Part shown: positions 8,496 through 19,592 of the stretch, in pieces | How the letters are laid out: each line of letters begins with the position of its first letter | How positions within the stretch are numbered: position 1 is the stretch's first letter | NCBI RefSeq assembly: GCF_024642165.1 | Contig: NZ_JAHEBP010000003.1 | Span: 1 to 44,977 of the forward strand | From: Demequina sp. | GTDB taxonomy: Bacteria > Actinomycetota > Actinomycetes > Actinomycetales > Demequinaceae | Direction: 5' to 3' | DNA length: 44,977 bases | Position numbers and translations under genes: made by a program | Notes under the pieces: model-generated | What the model was told of the DNA's origin: nothing | Seen by the model: the letters and a program-made list of their open reading frames with translations, nothing else | Databases searched by the model: none

Positions 8496-9860
8496 ATGAC
8501 CGCAGCACCGCCTCGCGCGACCGCGCCGCGCGGCGCCTGGCTCGCCCTCGCGGCGGGCATCGCGCTCTACTTCGTCGCGGTGGTCAACCGCACGGCGCTG
8601 GGGGTCGCGGGCGTCCAGGCGCTCGATCGGTTCGGGATCCAGGCCACGTGGCTGTCGATCCTCGCCGTCGCCCAGCTCGCGACGTACGCGGCGCTGCAGC
8701 TGCCCGCCGGGGCGCTGCTCGACCGGTGGGGCCCGCGACGCATCATGGTGGGCGGCGCCCTGCTGATGGCAGCGGGCACCGGGCTGCTCGCGATCACCAC
8801 GAGCCTGCCCGTGGCGATCGTCGCGCGCATGCTGATCGGCGCCGGCGACGCGCCCATCTTCATCTCCGCGTGCCGGCTCATCCCGCAGTGGTTCCCCGCG
8901 CGCCGCGTGCCGGTGCTGGTGCAGGTGACCGGCTTCGCGGGACAGGCCGGACAGCTCGCCACGGCGATTCCCGTCGCGTGGCTCCTGCACGAGCAGGGGT
9001 GGGGCACCGCGTTCGCCGTCCTCGCCGCGCTGACCGCTGCCGTGGCGATGACGGCCGCGGCGGGGATCCGCGCGCCGCACGTGGTCGCCGCACCGGCGGC
9101 CACGTCGTCCGCCGCATCGTCGACCCCGACGCCCGCCGCATCGTCCCCCGCCCCACCGCAGCCCCGGCTCGGCCCCGCGATCCGCGCCGCCACCCGCCCC
9201 GCGGGCACCCGCCTGGGATTCTGGACCCACTTCGTGTCGCTGTTCTCCGCCAACACCGTGGCGCTCCTGTGGGGGGTGCCGTTCTTCATCACCGCGCAGG
9301 GCCGCACGCTCGCCGAGGCGAGCCTGCTGCTCACGCTCGTCACCGCCTCCAAGATGGTGGCCGGGCCGCTCGCCGGCCTCTACACGGCGCGGCATCCGCT
9401 GCGGCGCAGCTGGCTGGTGCTCGCCTCCGCGGTCGCGACCGCCGTCGCCTGGGTGGCGATCCTCGCGCCGTCGAGCCCGCGCCCGCTGTGGCAGCTGGGC
9501 GCCTTCATGGTGGTGATCGGTGCCGGCGGGCCGGTGTCGCTCATCGCGATGGACTATGCGCGCACCTTCAGCGCTGAGGAGCGGCTGGGGACCGCCACGG
9601 GCTTCGTCAACGTCGGGGGCTTCGTGTCCACGATCGTGTCGATACTGCTGGTAGGCGCGGCGTTGCAGCTGGTCGCGCCCGGCACCTCGACGTACGCGCT
9701 CGACGACTACCGGATCGCCTTCGCGACGCTCCTGATCCCGTGGATCGTGGGCGTGGGAGGCGTGTTGCGCAACCGGCGGCTGGCGCGCGCCGACATGGCC
9801 GCGGAGGGCGTCCTGGTGCCGCCGCTGCGGGAGGCGATCCGGCGCGGTCGGCGCCCGTGA
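8496..9860 (+). CDS. MFS transporter, second of a tandem pair
   Basis: This 454-residue paralogue of the preceding gene shares blocks such as ARMLIGAGDAPIFI, PVLVQVTGFAGQAGQLATAIPVA, LGFWTHFVSLF and RLGTATGFVNVGGF. It differs chiefly by a low-complexity Ala/Ser/Thr/Pro insert of about 25 residues in the central loop (around 200-227), which joins the two six-helix halves. AAGGA precedes the ATG. A TAGCGT box about 53 bases upstream may give it its own promoter. Same-family substrates with different specificity, or opposite flux, are possible; the sequence does not decide. Confidence 0.88.
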   Translation: MTAAPPRATAPRGAWLALAAGIALYFVAVVNRTALGVAGVQALDRFGIQATWLSILAVAQLATYAALQLPAGALLDRWGPRRIMVGGALLMAAGTGLLAITTSLPVAIVARMLIGAGDAPIFISACRLIPQWFPARRVPVLVQVTGFAGQAGQLATAIPVAWLLHEQGWGTAFAVLAALTAAVAMTAAAGIRAPHVVAAPAATSSAASSTPTPAASSPAPPQPRLGPAIRAATRPAGTRLGFWTHFVSLFSANTVALLWGVPFFITAQGRTLAEASLLLTLVTASKMVAGPLAGLYTARHPLRRSWLVLASAVATAVAWVAILAPSSPRPLWQLGAFMVVIGAGGPVSLIAMDYARTFSAEERLGTATGFVNVGGFVSTIVSILLVGAALQLVAPGTSTYALDDYRIAFATLLIPWIVGVGGVLRNRRLARADMAAEGVLVPPLREAIRRGRRP

Positions 9861-10052
9861 AAGTCGAGTTGACGCGGAGGCCTCCGGGGCCGCACAATCC
9901 TGCCAACAGTGCGTGTCGGCTGCAAAAGTCGGCGCGCACTGTCTCACGTCCCGGCGGAATCGGGCGAGGCGGCACGATGCGGCGCACCAAGGCCGCTCGA
10001 CGGGGCGGCGTGGTGCGTCGAGGCGTCGGGGACCGGCCGATACCGTAGGACA
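9861..10052 (+). promoter_or_regulatory. Promoter region of the helicase-like gene
   Basis: The 192-base gap holds a TTGACG box (9869-9874) and CACAAT (9893-9898), 18 bases apart, a reasonable sigma-70-type promoter. A variant of the repeated GACGATGCG motif (CACGATGCG, around 9975) lies in the leader. No separate gene is convincing here. Confidence 0.4.
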
Positions 10053-14273
<4,221 letters not shown>

Positions 14274-14295
14274 GCGGCGCCGGCGCGTCGAGCCG

Positions 14296-14514
14296 TCAGG
14301 ACGCGGCGGCGGCCTTCGTGGTGTCCGCGCGCGACTCCGTGCGCGAGTCCGTGCGGTAGAAGCCGGATCCCTTGAAGCTGACTCCGACCGAGCCGAACAG
14401 CTTGCGCACCGGGGCGGTGCACTCCGGGCAGTCGGTGAGTGCGGAGTCGTGGATCGACTGCACGGCATCGAACGCGTGGTCGCACGCGGTGCACGCGTAG
14501 GAGTACGTAGGCAT
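14296..14514 (-). CDS. FmdB-type zinc-ribbon protein
   Basis: The 72-residue protein starts PTYSYACTACDHAFDAVQSI, with a CxxC pair at 8/11, and has a second pair in DCPECTAPVRKLFGSVGVSFKGSGFYRTD (CxxC at 29/32). This is the FmdB / putative regulatory zinc-ribbon family pattern, including the conserved F-K-G-x-G-F-Y end of the ribbon. The tail is Ser/Thr/Ala-rich. The gene lies nine bases after the 5-formyltetrahydrofolate cyclo-ligase gene and is probably co-transcribed, an arrangement common in actinobacteria. The molecular role of the family is unclear. Confidence 0.88.
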   Translation of the reverse strand: MPTYSYACTACDHAFDAVQSIHDSALTDCPECTAPVRKLFGSVGVSFKGSGFYRTDSRTESRADTTKAAAAS

Positions 14515-14523
14515 GCGCGTATT

Positions 14524-15162
14524 CTACGCGGGCAGCGCAAGTCCCCCGTCGGGAGTGATCACCAGGTCCACCCCGACGTCGTGCCGCTCGCGGGGGAGCG
14601 GGCCCGTCGCCGCATCGTGAACCTCGTTCGAGAAGGTCAGGGCCACCACGAGTGCATCCGTGCGGGCATCCGCCAGCGCCCGGTCGTACCAGCCGCCTCC
14701 CTGGCCCAGCCGGGTCCCCGAGGTGTCGACGCCGAGGGCCGGCACCACGATCACCTGGGCGTCCGCGAGCGCCGACGAGGGCAGGAACGCGCCGCTCGGC
14801 TCCGGCGGACGGCCGGGTGCACGCTCGATCAGATCGTCGATGCCGCGGTACTCGCCCCAGCCGCGCTGCAGGCCGTCGCCCAGCAGCGGGACGAGGACAC
14901 GGACACCGCGGTGGTGCAGCGCCTCGATGAGCGGGGACGTGCCCGGCTCGTGCGGCCGCGAGGCGTACACGGAGACGCACGCCGCGGCCTTGACCGCCGG
15001 GAGCGCCAGGACGTGGTCGCGCAGGGCCGCCGCAGCCTCGAGCCGGCGGCGCTCGCTGCGATGGAGCCGCTCCCGGCGGATGGCCGCCCGCAGGCGTGCC
15101 TTCGCGTCCTCGGGCTCGAGCGCTCGCAGGGATTCCTCGGACATCTCCGTCATGGGCACCAT
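14524..15162 (-). CDS. 5-formyltetrahydrofolate cyclo-ligase
   Basis: The enzyme (up to 212 residues) converts 5-formyl-THF plus ATP to 5,10-methenyl-THF, returning a storage folate to the one-carbon pool. The family signature is intact: VPALGVDTSGTRLGQGGGWYDRAL (binding of substrate and ATP), preceded by an N-terminal RLRAAIRRERL helix with the usual basic residues and SVYASRPHEPGTSPLIEAL. Three in-frame ATGs (15162, 15153, 15144) are possible and none has a strong Shine-Dalgarno site. The conserved part begins after all of them. It is divergent from the moeA-like gene across an AT-rich gap. Confidence 0.9.
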   Translation of the reverse strand: MVPMTEMSEESLRALEPEDAKARLRAAIRRERLHRSERRRLEAAAALRDHVLALPAVKAAACVSVYASRPHEPGTSPLIEALHHRGVRVLVPLLGDGLQRGWGEYRGIDDLIERAPGRPPEPSGAFLPSSALADAQVIVVPALGVDTSGTRLGQGGGWYDRALADARTDALVVALTFSNEVHDAATGPLPRERHDVGVDLVITPDGGLALPA

Positions 15163-15222
15163 TGTGCCAAAGTTTGGTAAATTTTTGTTCCACGCTCGGG
15201 CGGGTCCCTAGGCTCTCCCCAT
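15163..15222. promoter_or_regulatory. Divergent AT-rich promoter, folate gene / moeA
   Basis: This short gap is unusually AT-rich for the window and holds the near-palindrome CCAAA-G-TTTGG (15167-15177). On the plus side TAGGCT (15209-15214) lies eight bases before GTG 15223, so a leaderless transcript starting near 15221-15223 is possible, with the SD-led GTG at 15247 as the alternative start. Confidence 0.4.
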
Positions 15223-15246
15223 GTGTCGAGTGCCAGAGGGTCGCGC

Positions 15247-16461
15247 GTGCTGAGCCGGAGTCTCGACGAGCATCGCGCCGCGGTGACGGCCGCGCTCGCA
15301 CCCATCCCGGCGCTGTCCGTGCTGGTAGGGGACGCCGCGGGGGCCACCCTGGTGGAGCCCTTGGTCGCATCGTCCCCCCTGCCCGCCGTCGACGTCGCCG
15401 AGTGCGACGGCTATGCGGTGCGCGCCGCAGATGTGGCCGGCGCGCCGATCCCGTTGCCCGTCGCGCACGACGTCTCCTTCGCCGATCGCGGACCGCGGCG
15501 CCACCTGCCGGGCACCGCCGCGCGCGTCGCGTCGGGAATGGCCATCCCGGTGGGGGCCGATGCGGTGGTCCCGCTGGTCGCCACCGACGGGGGAGCGGCG
15601 CGGGTGACGGTTGCCCGGGCGGTCGCCGCGGGCGTGGGCGTGCGGCGGGCGGGGGCGGATACCCAGGCCGGGCGACTGCTGGTGCCCGCGGGCCGACGCC
15701 TGGGCGGGCGGGAGCTCGCGCTTGCGGCCTCGCTGGGCCTCGCGCGCCTCACCGTGCGGCCCGTGCCGCGCGTGGTGGTGGTGGCCACGGGTAGCGAGCT
15801 GGTCGACACGGGCTCCCGGCTCGCGGGCGTTCCGGAGGCGACGGCCCACCTCATCACGGTCGCGGCGCGCAACGCCGGCGCGCGGGCTTCCCGGGTGGGC
15901 CCGGTCCCCGACGATCGTCCCACCCTGCGCACCGCCCTCGAGGATCAGCTGGTGCGCGCCGATCTGCTCATCGTCACCGGCGGGCTGAGCGCGGGACGCG
16001 ACGACACGGTGGTCTCGGTGCTGGGGGACCTGGGCGTGGTCGACGACGTCGCGCTCGCGTTCGAGCCCGGGTCGCATCACGCCTTCGCGATGCTCGGCGA
16101 CGGCGCCCAGGGGCAGGTACCGGCGATCGCGCTTCCGGGCGCTCCGGCCGCCGCGGCGCTCGCGTTCGAGGCCTACGTGCGACCCGCGCTGAGGAAGATG
16201 TGCTCCTTCACCGAGGTGGTCCGGCCCGCCGTGCGCGCGCGCGTCGACGCCGGCTGGGACTCGCCGCGCGGGGTCAGTCAGGCCGTGCCGGTGCGCCTGG
16301 GCGTCGATGCGAGCGGCACCGTGACCGCGTCACCAGCGTGCGAGCCCGGCGACGTGACGCTCGCGGCGCTCGGCGAGGCCGACGGCATCGCTTGGGTGGA
16401 GCCCGAGGTGTCGCGGGTGGATGCAGGCGACGTGCTGCGCTGCACGGTGTGGGATGACTGA
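15247..16461 (+). CDS. MoeA/Glp family molybdopterin molybdotransferase-like protein
   Basis: The protein has 404 residues. MoeA-type blocks are present: AECDGYAVRAADV (S/D-x-DGYA), GMAIPVGADAVVPLV, GVGVRRAGADTQAGRLLVPAGRRL, VVVVATGSELVDTG, LLIVTGGLSAGRDDTVV and ALPGAPAAAAL. Two blocks deviate from active MoeA: usual MDGYA is CDGYA and usual PGNP is PGAP. MoeA inserts molybdate into molybdopterin. In Corynebacterium and related actinobacteria the homologue Glp instead binds FtsZ and the membrane receptor GlpR, whose likely homologue lies two genes downstream here. I think Glp is at least as likely as an enzyme. AGAGGG precedes GTG 15247; GTG 15223 is an in-frame alternative. Confidence 0.85.
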   Translation: MLSRSLDEHRAAVTAALAPIPALSVLVGDAAGATLVEPLVASSPLPAVDVAECDGYAVRAADVAGAPIPLPVAHDVSFADRGPRRHLPGTAARVASGMAIPVGADAVVPLVATDGGAARVTVARAVAAGVGVRRAGADTQAGRLLVPAGRRLGGRELALAASLGLARLTVRPVPRVVVVATGSELVDTGSRLAGVPEATAHLITVAARNAGARASRVGPVPDDRPTLRTALEDQLVRADLLIVTGGLSAGRDDTVVSVLGDLGVVDDVALAFEPGSHHAFAMLGDGAQGQVPAIALPGAPAAAALAFEAYVRPALRKMCSFTEVVRPAVRARVDAGWDSPRGVSQAVPVRLGVDASGTVTASPACEPGDVTLAALGEADGIAWVEPEVSRVDAGDVLRCTVWDD

Positions 16462-16496
16462 CCGTGTGGGACGACTGACCGTGCGGGACGACTGAC
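16446..16496 (+). repeat. Three tandem 17-base repeats at the moeA stop
   Basis: There are three head-to-tail copies of a 17-mer of the form CGTGTGGGACGACTGAC (16446-16462, 16463-16479, 16480-16496); copies 2 and 3 differ at one base and copy 1 at two. Copy 1 contains the last codons and TGA of the moeA-like gene; copies 2 and 3 repeat those codons and stop as untranslated spacer before the GTG of the acetyltransferase gene. Confidence 0.9.
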
Positions 16497-16497
16497 G

Positions 16498-17076
16498 GTG
16501 GCGCGCGACCTGGTGCTCGACGGCGGCCCCGTGCGGCTCCGGCCGCTCCGGCCCTCGGACGAGTCCGCATGGGCGCGGCTGCGCGCCGACAACCGCGACT
16601 GGCTGCGGCCGTGGGAGGCGTCCGCGCCGCCGGAGGCGGATGCGGAGGCCATGTCCTTCCGATCGTTCGTGCGCGTGGAGCGCCGCCAGCGGCGCGACCT
16701 GGAGGCGCTCCCGCTGGCCATCGAGGTGGGCGGGGAGCTGGTGGGACGCGTCGCCGTCGCGGGCATCCAGTGGGGTGCGCAGCGGTCGGGTTCGCTGGGC
16801 TACTGGATCGCGGAGAGCCACGCGGGGCGCGGCCACGTGACGCGCGCGGCGGCGATGCTCGCCGACCACGCCTTCCGCGCCGGCCTGCACCGCATCGAGA
16901 TCGCCATCCGGCCGGAGAACATCGGCAGCCGCCGCATCGCGGAGAAGCTCGGCTTCACCGAGGAGGGCATCCGCCGCTCCTACCTCTACATCGACGGGGA
17001 CTGGCGGGACCACGTGGTGTTCGCCAGGACTCAAGGTGAGCCCCGCATCGGCCGATATTGGGGCGCCGGGGACTGA
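16498..17076 (+). CDS. RimJ/RimL-like GNAT N-acetyltransferase
   Basis: The 192-residue protein has the GNAT acetyl-CoA fold. Motifs include the N-terminal VRLRPLRPSDESAWARLR (typical RimJ opening), WLRPWEAS, GYWIAESHAGRGHVTRAAAML with the pyrophosphate-binding R-x-x-G-x-A/V loop (AGRGHVT), and NIGSRRIAEKLGFTEEGIRRSYLYIDGDWRDHVVFA. RimJ/RimL enzymes acetylate N-terminal residues of ribosomal proteins S5/L12, but many relatives have other substrates, so the target here is unproven. In actinobacteria this gene sits between moeA/glp and sepX/glpR, as it does here. Translation starts at a GTG two bases after the 17-base tandem repeat. Confidence 0.87.
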   Translation: MARDLVLDGGPVRLRPLRPSDESAWARLRADNRDWLRPWEASAPPEADAEAMSFRSFVRVERRQRRDLEALPLAIEVGGELVGRVAVAGIQWGAQRSGSLGYWIAESHAGRGHVTRAAAMLADHAFRAGLHRIEIAIRPENIGSRRIAEKLGFTEEGIRRSYLYIDGDWRDHVVFARTQGEPRIGRYWGAGD

Positions 17077-17128
17077 CACGCCGCGCGCCCTCCCCGGCTC
17101 GAACCTCGGGCGGCCGTAACGTCGTGCC

Positions 17129-18112
17129 ATGCCTCCCGCAGGACTCCTCGCGATCATCGCCCTCGGCATGGTTCTGGCCTATGTGATCCCCCAGCGGATC
17201 AAGGAGCGGTCCGACTATGCGCTGGTGCGCACCGAGGACCGCTTCTCCGCGGAGATGCGCGTGGTGAAGACCACCGCGGAGCGCGTCGAGCGTGCCGCAG
17301 CGCGCCCGTCAACCGATTCCGGCGACGTGCCGCTGCTGGTGACGGGCTCCGCGCGAGCCTCGATCGCGTCCCTCGGCGCCGACACGGTGTCGCGACCCTC
17401 CGGCCCCATCGACCGCGCCGCCACGGCTGCTCAGCGGCAGTTGATCGCGATGCGGGCGGACCGCGCCGCTGCGCTCACCGAGCGCCGGGCCCGCGCCCGC
17501 CGCCGCACCCGCGTGGCGCTCGGGATGTCGGCGCTCACCGCCACCGCCTGGATCTTCGTCGCGCTGGGCGCGATGCCCACGTTCGTCGGTGCGATCTTCA
17601 GCGCCGCGCTGGTGGGACTCGTCGCCCAGGGCGCGCGCGCCGCGGCCTCCCAGCGCCGGGTCGACGCCCGCATCGCGATGGTCGCCCGCGAGGTGGGCGC
17701 CGCCGCGACGGCCACACAGGCGTTGCGCAAGGTCACCCGCGAGCGCGCCGCCGGCCGCGACTCGAAGCCCTCGGACGTCGAGACGCAGGCCATCAAGATC
17801 GTCACCGCCGGCGATCTGGCGCCGCTGTTGGCCCCGGCCCCGCTGCTGGACGCGCCTCTGGCGCCCGCCGCGCCCGCGGCCGAGGAGTCGGCGGCGTGGA
17901 GCCCGCGCGAGATGCCCGCGCCGTCCTACACGCTCAAGGCCTCGGTGCGCCAGGGCCAGGCGAGGCCCCTCTCCCAGGACGACATCGCGGCCGCTTCCTA
18001 TCGCGCGCCCTCCGAGCAGACGGGCCCCGCGGCCGAGGCTGCCGAAGCTGTGCCGACCACCACGGGCTCGCTCGACGCGATCCTGGCCCGCCGCCGCAGC
18101 AAGACGGCATAG
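17129..18112 (+). CDS. SepX/GlpR-like divisome membrane protein
   Basis: The 327-residue protein has one N-terminal membrane helix (about 3-21, GLLAIIALGMVLAYVIP), a cytoplasmic stretch rich in Arg/Ala (Tyr-Ala-Leu-Val-Arg-Thr-Glu follows the helix), two adjacent helices (about 130-170, LGMSALTATAWIFVALGAMPTFVGAIF...), and a long Ala/Pro-rich tail ending GSLDAILARRRSKTA. This topology, and the position after moeA/glp and a RimJ-like gene, matches the actinobacterial SepX (Streptomyces) / GlpR (Corynebacterium) family, which link the divisome to the membrane. The assignment is from topology and synteny, not from a strong motif. TAACGT about seven bases before the ATG suggests a leaderless mRNA. 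Confidence 0.65.
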   Translation: MPPAGLLAIIALGMVLAYVIPQRIKERSDYALVRTEDRFSAEMRVVKTTAERVERAAARPSTDSGDVPLLVTGSARASIASLGADTVSRPSGPIDRAATAAQRQLIAMRADRAAALTERRARARRRTRVALGMSALTATAWIFVALGAMPTFVGAIFSAALVGLVAQGARAAASQRRVDARIAMVAREVGAAATATQALRKVTRERAAGRDSKPSDVETQAIKIVTAGDLAPLLAPAPLLDAPLAPAAPAAEESAAWSPREMPAPSYTLKASVRQGQARPLSQDDIAAASYRAPSEQTGPAAEAAEAVPTTTGSLDAILARRRSKTA

Positions 18113-18169
18113 CCGAGGCGGCGTCGTCGCCGCCGCTGCTCGCCGGACCGCTCCACCGCCCGCGCACAA

Positions 18170-18260
18170 CAACGGTGCGGCTGAGTGTCGCTTTCGCGCT
18201 CAGAATCCGTCAACGGTGCGGATCAGTGTCGCTTCGCCCACCAGACACCGATCCGCACCG
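18170..18260. repeat. Direct repeat plus 17-base hairpin between convergent genes
   Basis: A 24-base unit (CAACGGTGCGG...AGTGTCGCTT) occurs at 18170-18193 and 18211-18234 with 22 of 24 bases alike. The second copy forms an inverted repeat with 18244-18260: arms of 17 bases (18214-18230) with one mismatch and a 13-base loop. It lies between converging genes and may act as a bidirectional terminator, although no T-run follows. The arms resemble those at 25467-25567 (both contain GTGCG...AGTGTC). Confidence 0.7.
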
Positions 18261-18265
18261 CCGGC

Positions 18266-19582
18266 TCAGATCCTGACGCGCCTGCCGTTCGCGATGAGCG
18301 CGGGCTGCTCCGGAGCGTCGAGCAGCGCGAACAGCCGGTCGAACACGTTGACGCGGTCGAACTGCATCGCGTGTGCCCGCGCGCGGTGCTCCCACCACTC
18401 GCGGTCCGCCCCGTCCATCCCGTCGGCGCACACGTTGAGCGCCACGGTCAGGGCCGAGGGGTCGTTGGACGGCACCACCACCGCCGCGTCGCCCACGGCC
18501 TCGAGGATGCCGCCCGTGTCGCAGGTGATCACCGGCCCGCCGCCGGCGAGCATCTTCTCGACCAGCGCGATCCCGAACGTCTCGGTGAACTCGGGTGCCG
18601 GCCGGGAGGGCAGTGCGTACGCGGAGCAGGACGCCATCAGGTGCGGCTTCTCCTCGTCGCCCACGTCCTCGAGGAACACGATCCGGTCGCGTGCGGTGGT
18701 GCGCTGCGCCACCTCCTTGAAGTACGGGAGGTCCGGCCCGCGACCCGCGATCACCAGGGTCTGGGTGGCACAGCCCTCGGCGGCCGCGAAGCCGCGGATC
18801 AGGTCGTCGACGCCCTTCGCCTTCTGCAGCCGCGAGAGGTACAGGACGTACCCGCCGCGCGACAGACCCCTGGCCGCGAGCACCCTGTCGGTCTCCGCAT
18901 CGTCCAGATCCAAGTAGGCCGAGGTGTCGATCGCCGGGTACGAGATCCGCACCCGCTCCTCGCACTGCGCCGCGAACGCGGTGCCGTACATGGCGTCGAG
19001 CTCCGCCGCCGAGGACACGATGACGTCCTTGGTGTACTGCGACACCGCCACGCACACGTCCTGGCTGAGATACGTGGAGAGCACACCCGCGGCGGCCCCG
19101 AACTCGCCGGTGTCGACCGCCGAGCGCACCACGTCCGTGATGTCCGACCCCACCGCCTCGGCGATGGTGGTGACGTTGACCGGGAGGCCTGTGGTGCGGG
19201 CGATCCGCAGCGCATCGGCCACCGCCGTGGTGTGAGGGTGGAGGTAGAGCGACATGGCCACCGTGGGCACGCCGTCGGTGAAGAGCTCCACCAGGCGCCC
19301 GGTCATGCCGGCCAGGTAGCGGCCGTCGGGGATCTTGTATCCGCCCACGGGTTCCGGGCGCTCAACGGTGATGCCGGGGGAGTACGGCATGACCGTGTCG
19401 AGGGGCTTGAGCGGCAGGCCCGTCTCCTCGAGACGGTCGAGCGGCCACGTGACGATGCGGACGTCATCGAAGCCGCGGGTGAGGGCGACCTCGGCGAGGT
19501 TGCGCGCCTCACCGCTGTGGCCGCAGATGACCGGATCGGCTCGCACGACGATGACGAGCCTGCTGTTGACCTCGGTGTTCAT
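18266..19582 (-). CDS. GT4-type glycosyltransferase
   Basis: The 438-residue protein has the GT-B two-domain layout: an N-terminal acceptor domain (RLVIVVRADPVICGHSGEARNL...) and a C-terminal nucleotide-sugar domain with YVLYLSRLQKAKGVDDLIRGF, TLVIAGRGPDLPYF and the E-x7-E motif in PEFTETFGIALVEKMLAGG. These are marks of retaining GT4 enzymes (sucrose-phosphate synthase / mannosyltransferase-like). Donor and acceptor are unknown. It has an SD of GGAGG before the ATG and lies ten bases after the GH92 mannosidase gene, so both probably act on the same mannose-containing compound. Confidence 0.85.
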   Translation of the reverse strand: MNTEVNSRLVIVVRADPVICGHSGEARNLAEVALTRGFDDVRIVTWPLDRLEETGLPLKPLDTVMPYSPGITVERPEPVGGYKIPDGRYLAGMTGRLVELFTDGVPTVAMSLYLHPHTTAVADALRIARTTGLPVNVTTIAEAVGSDITDVVRSAVDTGEFGAAAGVLSTYLSQDVCVAVSQYTKDVIVSSAAELDAMYGTAFAAQCEERVRISYPAIDTSAYLDLDDAETDRVLAARGLSRGGYVLYLSRLQKAKGVDDLIRGFAAAEGCATQTLVIAGRGPDLPYFKEVAQRTTARDRIVFLEDVGDEEKPHLMASCSAYALPSRPAPEFTETFGIALVEKMLAGGGPVITCDTGGILEAVGDAAVVVPSNDPSALTVALNVCADGMDGADREWWEHRARAHAMQFDRVNVFDRLFALLDAPEQPALIANGRRVRI

Positions 19583-19592
19583 GACACCTCCT

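Noticed and set aside
16446-16496. Short tandem repeats as a CRISPR remnant
   Set aside because: The units are 17 bases, directly adjacent with no spacers and derived from the end of a coding gene; no cas gene is present.
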